Shown: positions 44,501-56,500 of the stretch, piece after piece | How positions within the stretch are numbered: the stretch's first letter is position 1 | How the letters are laid out: each line of letters starts with the position of its first letter | DNA from: Planctomyces sp. SH-PL62 | Lineage (GTDB): Bacteria; Planctomycetota; Planctomycetia; Planctomycetales; Planctomycetaceae | Length of the DNA: 59,446 bases | Assembly: GCA_945893045.1 (NCBI GenBank) | Contig: CAMDEA010000028.1 | Span: 1 to 59,446, forward strand | Direction: 5' to 3' | Notes under the pieces: model-generated | What the model was told of the DNA's origin: nothing | The model's database searches: none | What the model saw: the letters and a program-made list of their open reading frames with translations, nothing else | Position numbers and translations under genes: made by a program

Positions 44501-47500
44501 CGTCGATTTCGACGTTGAAATTCGAGCCACTGACGAGGCTGACGTTGCCGCTGTTAAGGATGCCGGGGCTGTTGCCCGGCGCGACGGTGCCGCCGCTCTG
44601 CGTGGTGATCGCGGCGGTGGTGCCCGTGCCCCCCAGCGTTGCGCCGCTGGCCACCGTGACCGCGCTCAGAATCGAACCCAGCGAGCTGGTCAGGAACGTG
44701 CCGCCGGTCAGCGTGATCGCGGCGTCTCCCGCGTCGAGATCGTTGGTGGCGATCGTGACCGAATTGGATTCGTTCAGGAATTGGTGGCTGTCGGGGAAGC
44801 CGTTGGAATTCGTCGTGAGCGTGGTCGCATCGAAAGCGAATGGATCGCCGCTGACACCAATCCCGCCGGTCATGCTGACCGTCTGGATGCTGAGTGCATT
44901 CGACTTCAAAACGTTGCCGCCGCTGCCGAGCACGCCTCCGCTGGCGAACAGAATCGTCGTGGGGATATTGGGACCGTCGGTGAGGTCAATCGCCGCCGTC
45001 ACGTCGATGGTGCTGGTGGCGGCTCCGATTTGCAGCGTGCCGGCGGTGACGTTGTCCAACTCAGCGTCCGAGAGTTCGACCGTGTTGGCGATCGCATCCC
45101 CCACGGCACCGAGATTGATCGGCTTGAAGGCGGCGCTACTGGTGAACTCGACCAACTGGCCGGTCCCGGTGATCGTCCCCGCGATGTCCAGGTTGTCGGC
45201 GTGATAACCGTGAAATCCGCCGGTCGATTCCACATCGGCTCCAGCCGTGATCGTGAAGAACGCTTCGCTAACCGAGAGCGTGAAGGTGATCGACCCCGTG
45301 CCGAAAACGTCATTGCTCGCCAAAGTATTCTGGACCGTCACGTTGCCAGAATTGATGGTCAGCGCAATGCTGCCGGGATTGACGGTGTCCTCGGCCGACA
45401 ATCCCAACACGCCATCCACGCTGCCGATGATGAGGCCCGCCGCGTCGATGAAGTTGATGAGGCCCGTGGTCGTGTGAATGGCCAACGTCCCCACGTCGTT
45501 GCTGGTGTTGGTCAACGTCACGCCGGTCACGGCCTCGACGGCGAGTTCCGATTCCGTCAGCCCCAATCCCATCGAAGTCTGCATGATCGCGGCACCGGTG
45601 ATCAGCGACAGCCGATTGGTATTCAGCGTGTCGATGGCCGCGGAGAGCGTGATCGTTCCGCTTCCGGAGCTACCGATTCGCAGCGTGCTGGTCGTGAGGC
45701 GATCCAATTCCGCGTCGGTCAGGCTGAGCTGGCTGGTGGTCTCCGTGCCGAGGTCGATCGGGCGGGACGCGGTTTGCGGTTTCAAAGTGATCGTGCTCGC
45801 CGAAACCAGAGTGCTCGTCGCATGGAGTGCAACATCATCCGCCGTGATCGTGATGACGCCCGCTCCGGAGGTCGTCAGGTCCGCGCTCGCTCCGGTGGTC
45901 ACGGACTCGGCGTTGACGATCAGGCTCTCGCCGCCGGCGAATGTGAGGCTATCGACGTTGAGGTTGACCGTGTCGCTGTCCGCATCGCCGTTGATCGTCA
46001 GATCGACGTTGAATCCGGCATCAACGCTGGTGAGCGTGACGCTGTCGGCACCGGTCCCGGCATTGATCGTCAGGCTGCCGCTGGGATTGGCGAAGTAAAC
46101 CGATTCGCCCAGGTCCGAGTCGATCATCGTCTTTCCATCGGAGGCGGTGCCGTCCGTGACGGTGATCGACTCGGCCCCGCCGTTGAACGAGAAGACGCGG
46201 GCGGTCGCGTTGAGATTGTCGAAGACCGGTTCCAGGCCGAGGTAGCTGAACTGCGAGTTGCCCGTGACGTTGATCGTTCCGGCCGACGCACTCGTGAGTG
46301 TGTGCGTGACGGTCGCGAAGGTCGCGCCGCCGGTCAGCGTCAGGGAGTCGGCGGGGCCTGTCGTGGGATTGCCGCCGTCGTAGGTGATCGACTTCGGAAA
46401 GTTGCCGGCCGACAGATCAATCGTCAGTGAGTCATTGCCGGCCAGCGTGTTGACGAAGATTTGCGAACCGCCGACTGACGCGAAGGGGATCGTCACGATG
46501 TTCGTGCCGCTGCCCATCGCGCCGGAGATGTATGTTGAGAGCGTGAGGTTCGGATTGCTGATGATGAAGACGCTGTTGGTCGTATCGGACTTGATCGTCA
46601 ACAAATCGTTCGAGTTGCCGCCACGGCCGTCCGTGATCACCAGATTGTTCGAGCCATCCAGAGTGATGACGGTATCGGCCTCGGTGACGCTCAGCACGAC
46701 GTCGTTGTTGTCGGTGCCGCCGCTATACGTGATCGTCAAGTCGCGCCCTGAGCCGGCGACGTTCGCCACCACCGTCGCGCCGCTGGTGTAACCGCTGAAC
46801 GTGCCGGAGACCGCCTCGGTGCTGTCGTTATTGACGATCACGAACGTCTGATCGAACGGGACTTCCGCCGCCGTCAGTCCGGTCGTGTTCAAGGTCAGCG
46901 TCGCGCCTCCCAGCGACACGGTGCCGGTCACGTTGAGCTGATCGTGCCCGTTGCTGTTCCCCACGCCGCCGTTGCCGACAATCTCGACGGCGAACGTCGA
47001 GGTGCTCGCGAAGGTAATGCTGCCAGTGTTGAGAATTCCGGGACTCGTACCGGGAGCGACGATGCCCCCCGCATTCACCTGCACCGAACCGGGTGTCGTC
47101 CCTGTGCCGCCGAAGGTCGCGCCGGAGTTGACGATCACATCGGGATTCGGCCCGCCGTTGACCAGCGATCCGTTGAGCAACAGCGTGCCCGCGTTGATCG
47201 TGGTCTCGCCGGTGTAGGTGTTCGCACCCGTCAGCGCGAAGGTGCCGCTGCCGGTCTTGATGAGCTTCATGCCGCCACCGCTGATGACTCCAGCAAACGT
47301 GCTGGTGGCATTGTTGAAGCCGACGGTCAACGTGGCTCCCGAACCTGTGAACGTGCCGCTGCCGGAGAGGCCGTCGATCGTCTCGTCGCCACCGGTGGTG
47401 TCGTAGGTCGCCCCCGCGCTGATCGTCACGTCGGCCGTGTCAGAGATGATGTTGGTTGTCGGAGCCATGCGAGCGAACGTCCCGCCATCCAACTGCAACG

Positions 47501-50500
47501 CGGCCGTGCCAGTTCGCAGTCCCGTCGTGTCGAGCGTGTCGAATTCGCTGAGGAACTGTGCTCCGTCGTTTGTGTCGTCGGTGTCGGTGAGCAGCGTCAG
47601 GACTGTCGTCGTGAGTGGATTGCCACTGGCTCCGATGCCTCCCGATCCGGCAGTGATGACCAGATCGCCGGCCGTGATGTCGGTCGTCTCGCCGCCGGAG
47701 ATGACCGCTCCGGTGCCTGAGTTATTCAGCGCGATCGTGACCGCTCGGCTGCCGAATTCCAAAGTGGCGGTCGCGCCGCTGAACGTCAGCGAGTTATTGC
47801 CGCCGGTTGTCAGAGTCAGCGCGGCGGTCGTGCGCGAGATCGCCGCGCTGACGATGAGCTGCCCGGTGCTGGTGTCGCCGATGAGCAACGCCCCTTCGGT
47901 GTGATCGAGTTCGGCATCGGTCAGCCCCAAAACTCCCGGCGCGTCCGAGCCGCCGAGGTCGATCGCCGTGCCGGCCGTCTGCGGTTTGATCGTGAGCGTC
48001 GAAGTGGAAAACACATTCGCCGTCGTCGGCAACGTGAAGCTGTCGGTGATGAAGGTGATCTGCCCCGCGCCTTGAGTCTCAAGCTGGGCGTTGGCCGCGA
48101 TCACCGTCGCTTCGCCGGTCACCAACAAATTCTCGCCGGAGGCGAAAACCAGATCGTCGTTGAAGTTGATCGTGTCCGCGCCGTCGCCGCCGTCAATGGT
48201 CACGTCGCGCGTGAACGGCCCGTTGAGATCGCGGGAATCGAAGTTGACCGTATCGGCTCCCGACCCCGCGTTGACGGTCAGCGAGTCGGTCGGGAGCGAA
48301 AAGATCACCGACTCGGTGAGCGTCGAGTCGATCATCATGTTCGCGCCGCCGGTGTCGTTGATCGAGATCGTTTCCGCCCCGGCCGTGAACGTGAAGACGC
48401 GCTGGGCGACGCTGGCGGTATCGACCACCGTGATATTGTCGGAGCGGGGTTCCAGGCCCAGGTAACTCAGTTGGCCGTTCCCCGTGAAATCGACAGTGCC
48501 CGTGCCGGCTCCGGTCAACGTGTGCGTGCCCGTGGCGAACGAACCGCCGCTCAACGTCAGCAAGTCGCCGGTCGTCTGCGTGCCGCCGTTGTAGACGATG
48601 GCATTCGGGAAATTGCCGGCGGAGTAATTGATCGTCAGCGAGTCGTTGCCGGCCAGCGTGTTGACTTGAATGTTCCCCAGGATCGACGCCAGCGGAACAT
48701 CGACGGTGTTGAGGTCCACCTGCGTCGTGCCGGCCCCGGCTTGCAGCGTGTTGCTCGGATCGTTGACGCGGACGTTGCTGCCGTTGATCGACAGCGTCAG
48801 CGTGTCGTTCGACGTGCCGCCGTTCGTGTCGGTGATGACCAGATTGTTCGAGCCATCGAGCACGACGCTGGTTTCCCGTTCGGCAACGGACAGCACGACA
48901 TCGTTGCCGACGCTGGCCATATCGGTGTTGGCGACGTAAGTGATCGTCGCGTTGAGGCCACTGCCGAGAAAGTTGCTGATCGTCGCGCCTTCGGCCAATC
49001 CGTTGAACGTGCCGCTGATCAGGTCCGTGCCGTCGTTCTTGATGATCGTGAATGTGTTCCCGGCCACAGGCACGAAGCCGTTGAATCCCAGCGTCGAGAG
49101 CGTGACGGTCGAGCCGATGGTGACCGTGCCCGTGACGTTGAGTTGATCGTGGTTCGTCACCGCGTTGCCGGCTGTCGTGCCGCCGATCTCGACTTCAAAC
49201 GTGGAGTTGTTGGCAAATGCAAAATTGCCGACGTTGTTCAGAATGCCGGGACTGTTTCCGGGAGCGAGTTTGCCGCTGACACTGGTGCCGCCATTGATCG
49301 TGCCGGTCCCACCGAGCGTCGCGCCGCTGGCGACGGTCACGTCGGTCGTGGCGGCTCCGTTGGCGAGCGAGCCGTTGACCAGCAACGTTCCGGTGCTCAC
49401 CGTCGTCGCGCCCGTGTACGTGTTGGCTCCGCTGAGGGTCAGCGTGCCGGAGCCGGTCTTGATCAAACTTCCGACACCGCCTCCCTCGCGAGAGTCAGCG
49501 ATGGCACCCGAAATGGCTAGGGTTGCCCCAGTACCGATGTCGAAAGTTTGTGTCCGGTTACCGGTGTGAATGCCACTCGAGCTCGCAATGGCCATGTCCG
49601 CCGAAATCGTTCCTGCGTTACCCGTACCGGCCGTGTTGATGTTGCCGGGACTGGTGCCATTCACGATGAACCAGCCGCCACTGGCTGCGGTTACTGATGC
49701 GGCATTCTGCAGCGCCAAGGAACCGATAAATTCACGATGATCCTGTAGATTCCAAGTGCCGCCATCAATGGTCATTGCTGCTGCATCGGGAATGACATTT
49801 GGTGAATCGAGCCGCAAGACGCCGTTCGAGTTGATGACAATCGTACTACTCGTGCGGTTATTGGGGTTTCCACTTCCTGATAACGCCAGAATCCCATTGT
49901 TGATCGTCGTCGTCCCGGTGAAGGTGTTCGCGGTGCTGAGCGTCAGCGTGCCGACTCCCTGTTTGACGAACGAAAGCTTCTTGTCGTTGGCCGTGCCGCC
50001 CGATGGCCCACCGAGCTGTCCGCTGTATGTCGAGTTGCCCGCTTGGTTGATCGTCACCGTCGTCGCGGTCGGCGAGCCGTTGATAATGTTCGCCGATCCG
50101 GTTACTCCCGCGCCGGTGATCAGTGTCAGGTTCTTGGCCGGCTGCGTCAGGTTCGAGCTGACGGTGATCGTGCCGCTCGATGTGTCGCCGACGATGATCG
50201 TGCCGGCGGTGATCAGGTCCAGTTCCGCGTCGCTCAGTTCGAGGTTGTTGCTGCTGCCGGAGACGTCGCTAGTCGAGCCGAGGTTGATCGTGTCGCCGTT
50301 GTCGTCGGTCGCAATGTCGCTCGTGGTCGCCGGTCGCAGCGTGACGATGTTCGATCCGGCGGCGATCGTCGTGCCACTCGTCAGGACGATGTTGTCCGCG
50401 GCGAGAGTCACGCTGCCCGTGCCGCTCGATGTGATGCTGCTGCCGGCGAACTCCATGAGGATGCCAAAGGACGTGCTTCCGATGCCGGCCTTGCCTTGAA

Positions 50501-53500
50501 CCGTGATCGAACCACTGTTGGTCGAACTCACGCTGGCGGCGGGAGTGCTCGCGCCAATCTTCACTCCGCTATTGCTGCTGCCGCTGGTACCGCCGCCAAT
50601 GCCGCGCAGCGTGAGGTTTCCCGTGCCGGTCGTGGTGACGAGCGCACCGCTGTCCAGAAAGAGGCCGAAGGCACTGGAATCCGCGCTCGCGGTGTTCGCG
50701 GTGCCGACCATCAGGATGTCCCCGCTGCCGGTCGAGCGAACGATGCTGCTGTCTTGCAGGTCGATGCCGCGGTTGGTGAAGGTTCCTTGTCCCGCCGTGC
50801 CCGTGATGGTCACTGTGCCGGAGCCGGTCGATTCAACCAGCGCGTTGGTCCAAATGACGACCCCTTCTTGAGCGCTGCCCGTTGCGGACGAGCCACCCTG
50901 CCCGATGATGCTCAGCACGCCATCGACCGTCGTGATGTTCGATCCGCTGCCGCTGGTGAAGAAGCCCAGGTTGGAACCGGTGCCGACACCGCCGGTGCCG
51001 CTGAGGATGATCGTCGCCGCGTTCGCTCCGGTGCCCGTGGACGTGATGTCGCCACCGCCGGCGATCTGAATGCCGTAGTTGCTATCCGCGGTCGCCGTTG
51101 TCGAGCCTTGTCCGGTGATCGCGATCGCTCCACTGACCGATGTGACCAATGAAGTGCTGACGAGGATGATCCCGCGACTGAGCGACGCACCGTGCCCCGT
51201 CCCCGTCAGCGTGACGGAACCTGCGGTCGCTCCCGTCAGCGTTGATTGCACGGTCGAACTGGTCTGCACGCGAATCCCGGAACTCCCAGGCCCGGCTTGT
51301 ACCCCACCGTGACCGGTGAGCGAGATATTTCCCGATCCGCTGGTCGTGACCGACGTGCCGGTCAGCGTCACTCCATCAAACGTGCCGTTCGTCGTCCCCG
51401 CCGCGTTCGCCGCGACGGTGATCCCGCCGTTGACCGTTTCCAGACTGCTGCCGCTCGCAGCGGTGATCGCGCTGCTCGATTGCAGCGCGATCGAGCCGCT
51501 GCCCGACGTGATCAGATTCGCGCTCGCGCCAACATTGATCGCATCGACATCCCCGCCGCTCGCGTCGTTCGTCAGGTTCACATTGAGCGACTCGCCCGAC
51601 GCGAACGTGATGTCGCCGTTGAGATTGACGGTGTCGTTCCCCGCATCGCCGTTGATTGTCAGATCCACGTTGTAAGCCGCATCGACCGACGTGACGGTCA
51701 GGATGTCGGCTCCGGTCCCCGCGTTGATCGTCAGGCTGCCGGTCGGATTCACGAAGTAGACCGATTCGCTCAGGTCCGAATCGATCATCGTCTTACCGTC
51801 CGCCGCCGTGCCATCGGTGACGGTGATCGTCTCGGTGCCGCCGGTGAACGTGAAGACGCGATCGGTCGCGCTGAGGTTGTCGAAGACCGGTTCGAGTCCG
51901 AGATAGCTGATCGTCGAGTTGCCAGTGACGGCGATCGTCCCGGCCGAGGCGCTCGTCAGCGTGTGCGTGACCGTCGCGAATGTACCGCCGGTCAATGTCA
52001 GCGAGTCGGCGGGACCGGTTGTCGGATTTCCGCCATCGTAAGTGATCGTCTTGGAGAAATTGCCCAGCGAGAGATCAATCGTCAGCGAGTCATTGCCCGC
52101 CAGCGTGTTGACCATGATCTGCGTGCCGCTGACCGAGGCAAACGGGATCGTCACGGTGTTTGTGCCGCTGCCCGTGGCTCCGGAGATGGACGTGGAGAAT
52201 TTCTGGTTCGGGTCGCTGATGATGAATTTGCTGTTCGTCGTATCGGACTTGATCGTCAGCGTGTCGTTGGACGCGCCCCCGTTCACGTCGGAGATGACGA
52301 GATTGTTCGAGCTGAGCGTGATGCTGGTTTCGATCGTGATCACGGTCAGCACGACGTCGTTGCCGTCCGTTCCGCCGACGTAGCTGATCTGCAAGTCGCG
52401 GCCGGAACTCGCGACGTTGCTCAGCACGGTCGCAGTTTCGGCGAATCCGTTGAACGTGCCGGTGATCGCCTCGGTGCGGTCGTTGTTGATGATCACAAAC
52501 TGCTGCCCGTCGGGAACCTCGGCGGCAGTCAATCCGGTCGTGTTGAGGCTCAGCGTCGCGTTGCCGAGGCTCACGGTTCCCGTGACGTTGAGCTGATCAT
52601 GCCCATCGGCGGCACCGGCTCCATCGTCACCGGCGATCTCGACGGCAAACGTCGAACTGCTGGCGAAGGTGACGCTGCCGGAGTTCAACAGTCCGGGACT
52701 CAGGCCCGGTGCGAGCACCCCACCGCTCTGCACACTCACCGTCCCCGCGACTGTCCCCGTGCCGCCGAGCGTCGTTCCGCTCGACACCGTGACCGCGCTG
52801 CCGCTGGCCGTGGAACCGTTCACATTCAAGCGTCCGCCGCTGAGGAGCGTCGTGCCGGTGAAGGTGTTCGCGCCACCGAGCGTCTGCGTGCCACTGCCAA
52901 ACTTGCGCAGTCCGACCGTGCCGCTACCGTTTTGGATGACGCCGCTAAAGCTCGGCGTCGCATCGTTGGCCGATCCGATGCCAAACGTGATGCTCCCCGC
53001 CGCTCCGCTGGTCACGCTGCCGGTCCCGTTCAGTCCGTCGATGTCTTCGGCCTTGCCGTTCAGATCGAGCACTCCGCCGATCGCGATCGTGACATCGGTC
53101 GCATCGGGAACCTGATTGGCGTTGATGAGCTTCACGGTATCGGTGCCGCTGCCGTTACCGATCGTCAACGGCCCGGCGATCGCGTTGAGGCCGGCGGTCT
53201 TGCTGAGTTGCAGCGTGCCGGCATTGACGGTCGTCGTCCCGGTAAACGTATTGGCCGACGTGCCGCTGAGCGTCAGCGTGCCGTTACCGTTCTTCGTCAG
53301 GCCCCCGGAACCGCTGAGCACGGCGCTCATCGAACCGTCGGTATCGGCCAGGCTCCAAGTGCTGCCGGTCGAGCCGTGATTGATGGCCGCCGTGTAGGTG
53401 ATCGTGCCACTGGCGGTGCCGTCGTCGTCAGCGGTGATCGTGACCGCGCCGCTGGCCGTCGTCAGCGTGCCACTGGTGTTCGACGTGATGTCGTCGTCGG

Positions 53501-56500
53501 CCTGCAGCGTGATCGCTCCGCTGGCGGACGTGAGCGCCGCGTTAATGATCAAGTCCCCCGTGTCGCCCCCTTGGGCGTCCAGCAGGATCGTGCCGCTGCC
53601 GGTCACCGTCACGGCTTCGCTGACGGTCATCGAACTTGCCGCGGCGATGCTCACGTTGCCGCCACTGGCTGAGATGCCGACAGTCGCGCCAATGCCACCG
53701 ATCGTCAGATTGCCGGTGTTTGAGACAAATACTCCACCGGTGCCGCCGACCGCTTCCAGATTGCTGACCACGGTGCTGAGCACATCGCCGCTGGCTCCGA
53801 CTCCACTACTCGACGTCGCGACCAGACTGCTGCCGGTGAGATCGGTTCCCGCATCACCCCCATCGGTGATCGCGCCCGTGCGAGCCGTCAGCTTGACGGC
53901 GTTCGTACCGGCATTCATTTCCGTCACCGAAATCGATCCGCCGACAACCGTGATCGGGTCATTGAATGTCGAACTGGTGATGATCACCGCCCCCGTGCCA
54001 TTGGTCGCATCACCGACCGTGATGGAACCAAAGCCGTTGGCCAGTTGGGCAAGCTCGCTGTCATCCAAATTGTACGTGCCCGCGCCGCCTCCGATTCCAA
54101 TGGTCGCGGCCGCAGTGCTCGGAATGAGCGTGAGCGTTCCCGTACCGGTGATGGCACCGCTGAGTGTGAGGCTGGCTGCCGCGATCGAGACGTTCCCGCT
54201 TCCGGCAACGATCGAACCGCCGCTGCTGCCCGCTTGCTGCGCGAAAACATACGCCGAGCCCTGGTTCCCGTTCGAACCAACATCGTCAGAGCGTGCCCCG
54301 ACCACCACCGAGTTGCCGCTGACCGAGACTGAGTCACCGAACAAGTCAAGAGCCGCGCCGTCGCTGGCGATCAGTGTGGCCTGCTGGTTCCAGGTGCTAC
54401 CGCTCCGCGCGAACGGATACGCCGATCCTTGGTTGCTGTTTGCACCGACATCGTCCTGAAACGCCCCCACGATCGCGGTGTCACCACTGATCGCAACCGA
54501 GAATCCGAAAAAGTCATTCTGCGCTCCGTCGCTGGCAGTCAGTTGTGCCTGCTGAGACCAACTGCTTCCGTTTCGCGTAAACACATACGCCGCCCCAAAA
54601 TCGTTGGCGTCGCCAAATTGGGCTCCCGTCACCACAGTCTCGCCGCTCACAGCAACCGAGACTCCGAACTCGAACGTACTACTGGCCGTCAACTGAGCTT
54701 GCTGAGTCCAGGTCGTACCGCTTCGGGTAAATACATAGGCCGAGCCTTGGTCAACACTGGAGCCAACATCGTCGTGGTATGCCCCCACCACCGCCGTGTC
54801 ACCGCTGATCCCCACCGATTGACCGAACAGGTCATTGCTTGCTCCATCGCTGGCGGTCAGTTGGGCTTGCTGAGTCCAGGTGCTGCCGCTCCGCGTGAAG
54901 ACATAGGCCGAGCCTTGGTCACCGTTCGCGCCGACATCGTCGTTGTATGCCCCGACCACCGCCGTGTTGCCACTGACCGCGACTGAAATGCCGAAATGGT
55001 CATCGCCCGCCCCGTCGCTGGCGACCAATTGGGCTTGCTGAGTCCAAGTGCTGCCGCTCCGGGTAAAGACATAGGCCGAGCCTTGAAAGAAGTTCGAGCC
55101 CACTGTGTCCTGCCACGCCCCCACGACAACCGTATCACCGTCAATTGCGACCGAAGCGCCGAAGAAATCAAACGGCCCCCCATCGCTAGCGGTCAGTTGA
55201 GCCTGTTGCGTCCAAGTGCTGCCGCTTCGCGTGAACACATACGCGGAGCCTTGCGCGTTGTTCGCCCCGACCTTATCGAAAATCGCCCCCACCACTACCG
55301 TGTCGCCGCTCATCGAGACCGAAATGCCGAACGAGTCGCCGATCGCGCCGTCGCTCGCGATCAATTGAGCTTGCTGCGTGAACGCTCCCAGCGTGGCGGT
55401 CGAAATCGTGAACGCCCCGGTGCCGTCGGCGTCGCTGTCGGCATTCACATTCAGTCCGCCGGCCCCGGTCGTCAGCACATCGCTGACCGTCACACCGTTG
55501 GTCGCGCTCAGGCTGGCCCCCGCCGCCGTCACCGCGACGTTCAGAGCAATCGTGTCGGCCGTGACCGACAGGCTGCCGCTGCCGAGGTTTGTCGCACTGG
55601 TCTGGAAGTTGACGGCATCGACACCGTCATCGCCATTGATTGTCAAATTCCCGGCATACGCCGCATCCACTCCTTGCGCGTTGACCGTATCGTCGCCCGT
55701 CCCCGAATTGATCGTCAGCGAACTCGTCGGGTTGGCGAACGTCACGCTCTCACCCAGCGTCGAGTCGATCGTCATGTTCGCGCCGGCCGCATCGGTCAGC
55801 GTGATCGTCTCGGCCCCGCCGTTGAACGTGAAGACGCGGTTCGTCGCGCTGAGGTTGTCAGTCACCGGTTCCAGGCCAAGGTAGCTGATGAGCGAGTTGC
55901 CGGTGACTGCGATTGTCCCGGCCGAGTTGCTCGTGAAGGTGTGCGTCACCGTCGCGAACGTCGAGCCCCCCGTCACCGTCAGCGAGTCGCTCGACGTCTG
56001 CGTGCCGCCGTCGTAAGTGATCGTCTTCGAGAGATTGCCCAGCGACAGATCAATCGTCAGCGAATCATTGCCGCCGTCCGCGTTGACAAAAATCTGTGTG
56101 CCGGCGACCGACGCGAATGGAATCAGCAGCGTGTTCGTGCCATTCCCACTCGCATTGGCGATGCCCGTACTGAAAGTCGCCCCCGGATCGCTGACCACAA
56201 AGCGGTTGTTGGTGGTGTCGGACTTGATCGTCAGCGTATCGCTGCGGGCGAGGGTGTCCGTCAGCACGAGGTTATTGGAAGCATCCAGGCTGAGGGTCGT
56301 CGTGGGAGCTGTGCCGGCCGAAACGGCGACATCGAGACCGTAAAGCTGAATCTTGTCGGTCGTCGCACCGGTGATCCTGGCGAAGTACGTCCCCGCCGCG
56401 CCCACGTAGAAGTTGCTGATCGCTTCGATCCCGCCCAGGCCCGTCGCGTTCGCGGTGGTCAGTGGTGACGTGCCGTTGGTATCCAGCATCAGCGTCAGGT

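Noticed and set aside
43983..46430. Long plus-strand open frame of about 815 codons
   Set aside because: It is antisense to the giant gene, whose repetitive Gly/Thr/Ser/Val/Asp codons leave the opposite strand open. The translation is Arg-rich without recognisable domains, and several similar frames cover the same gene.
51246..53672. Plus-strand open frame of about 808 codons
   Set aside because: Same cause: antisense mirror of the giant gene with no start signals or family motifs.
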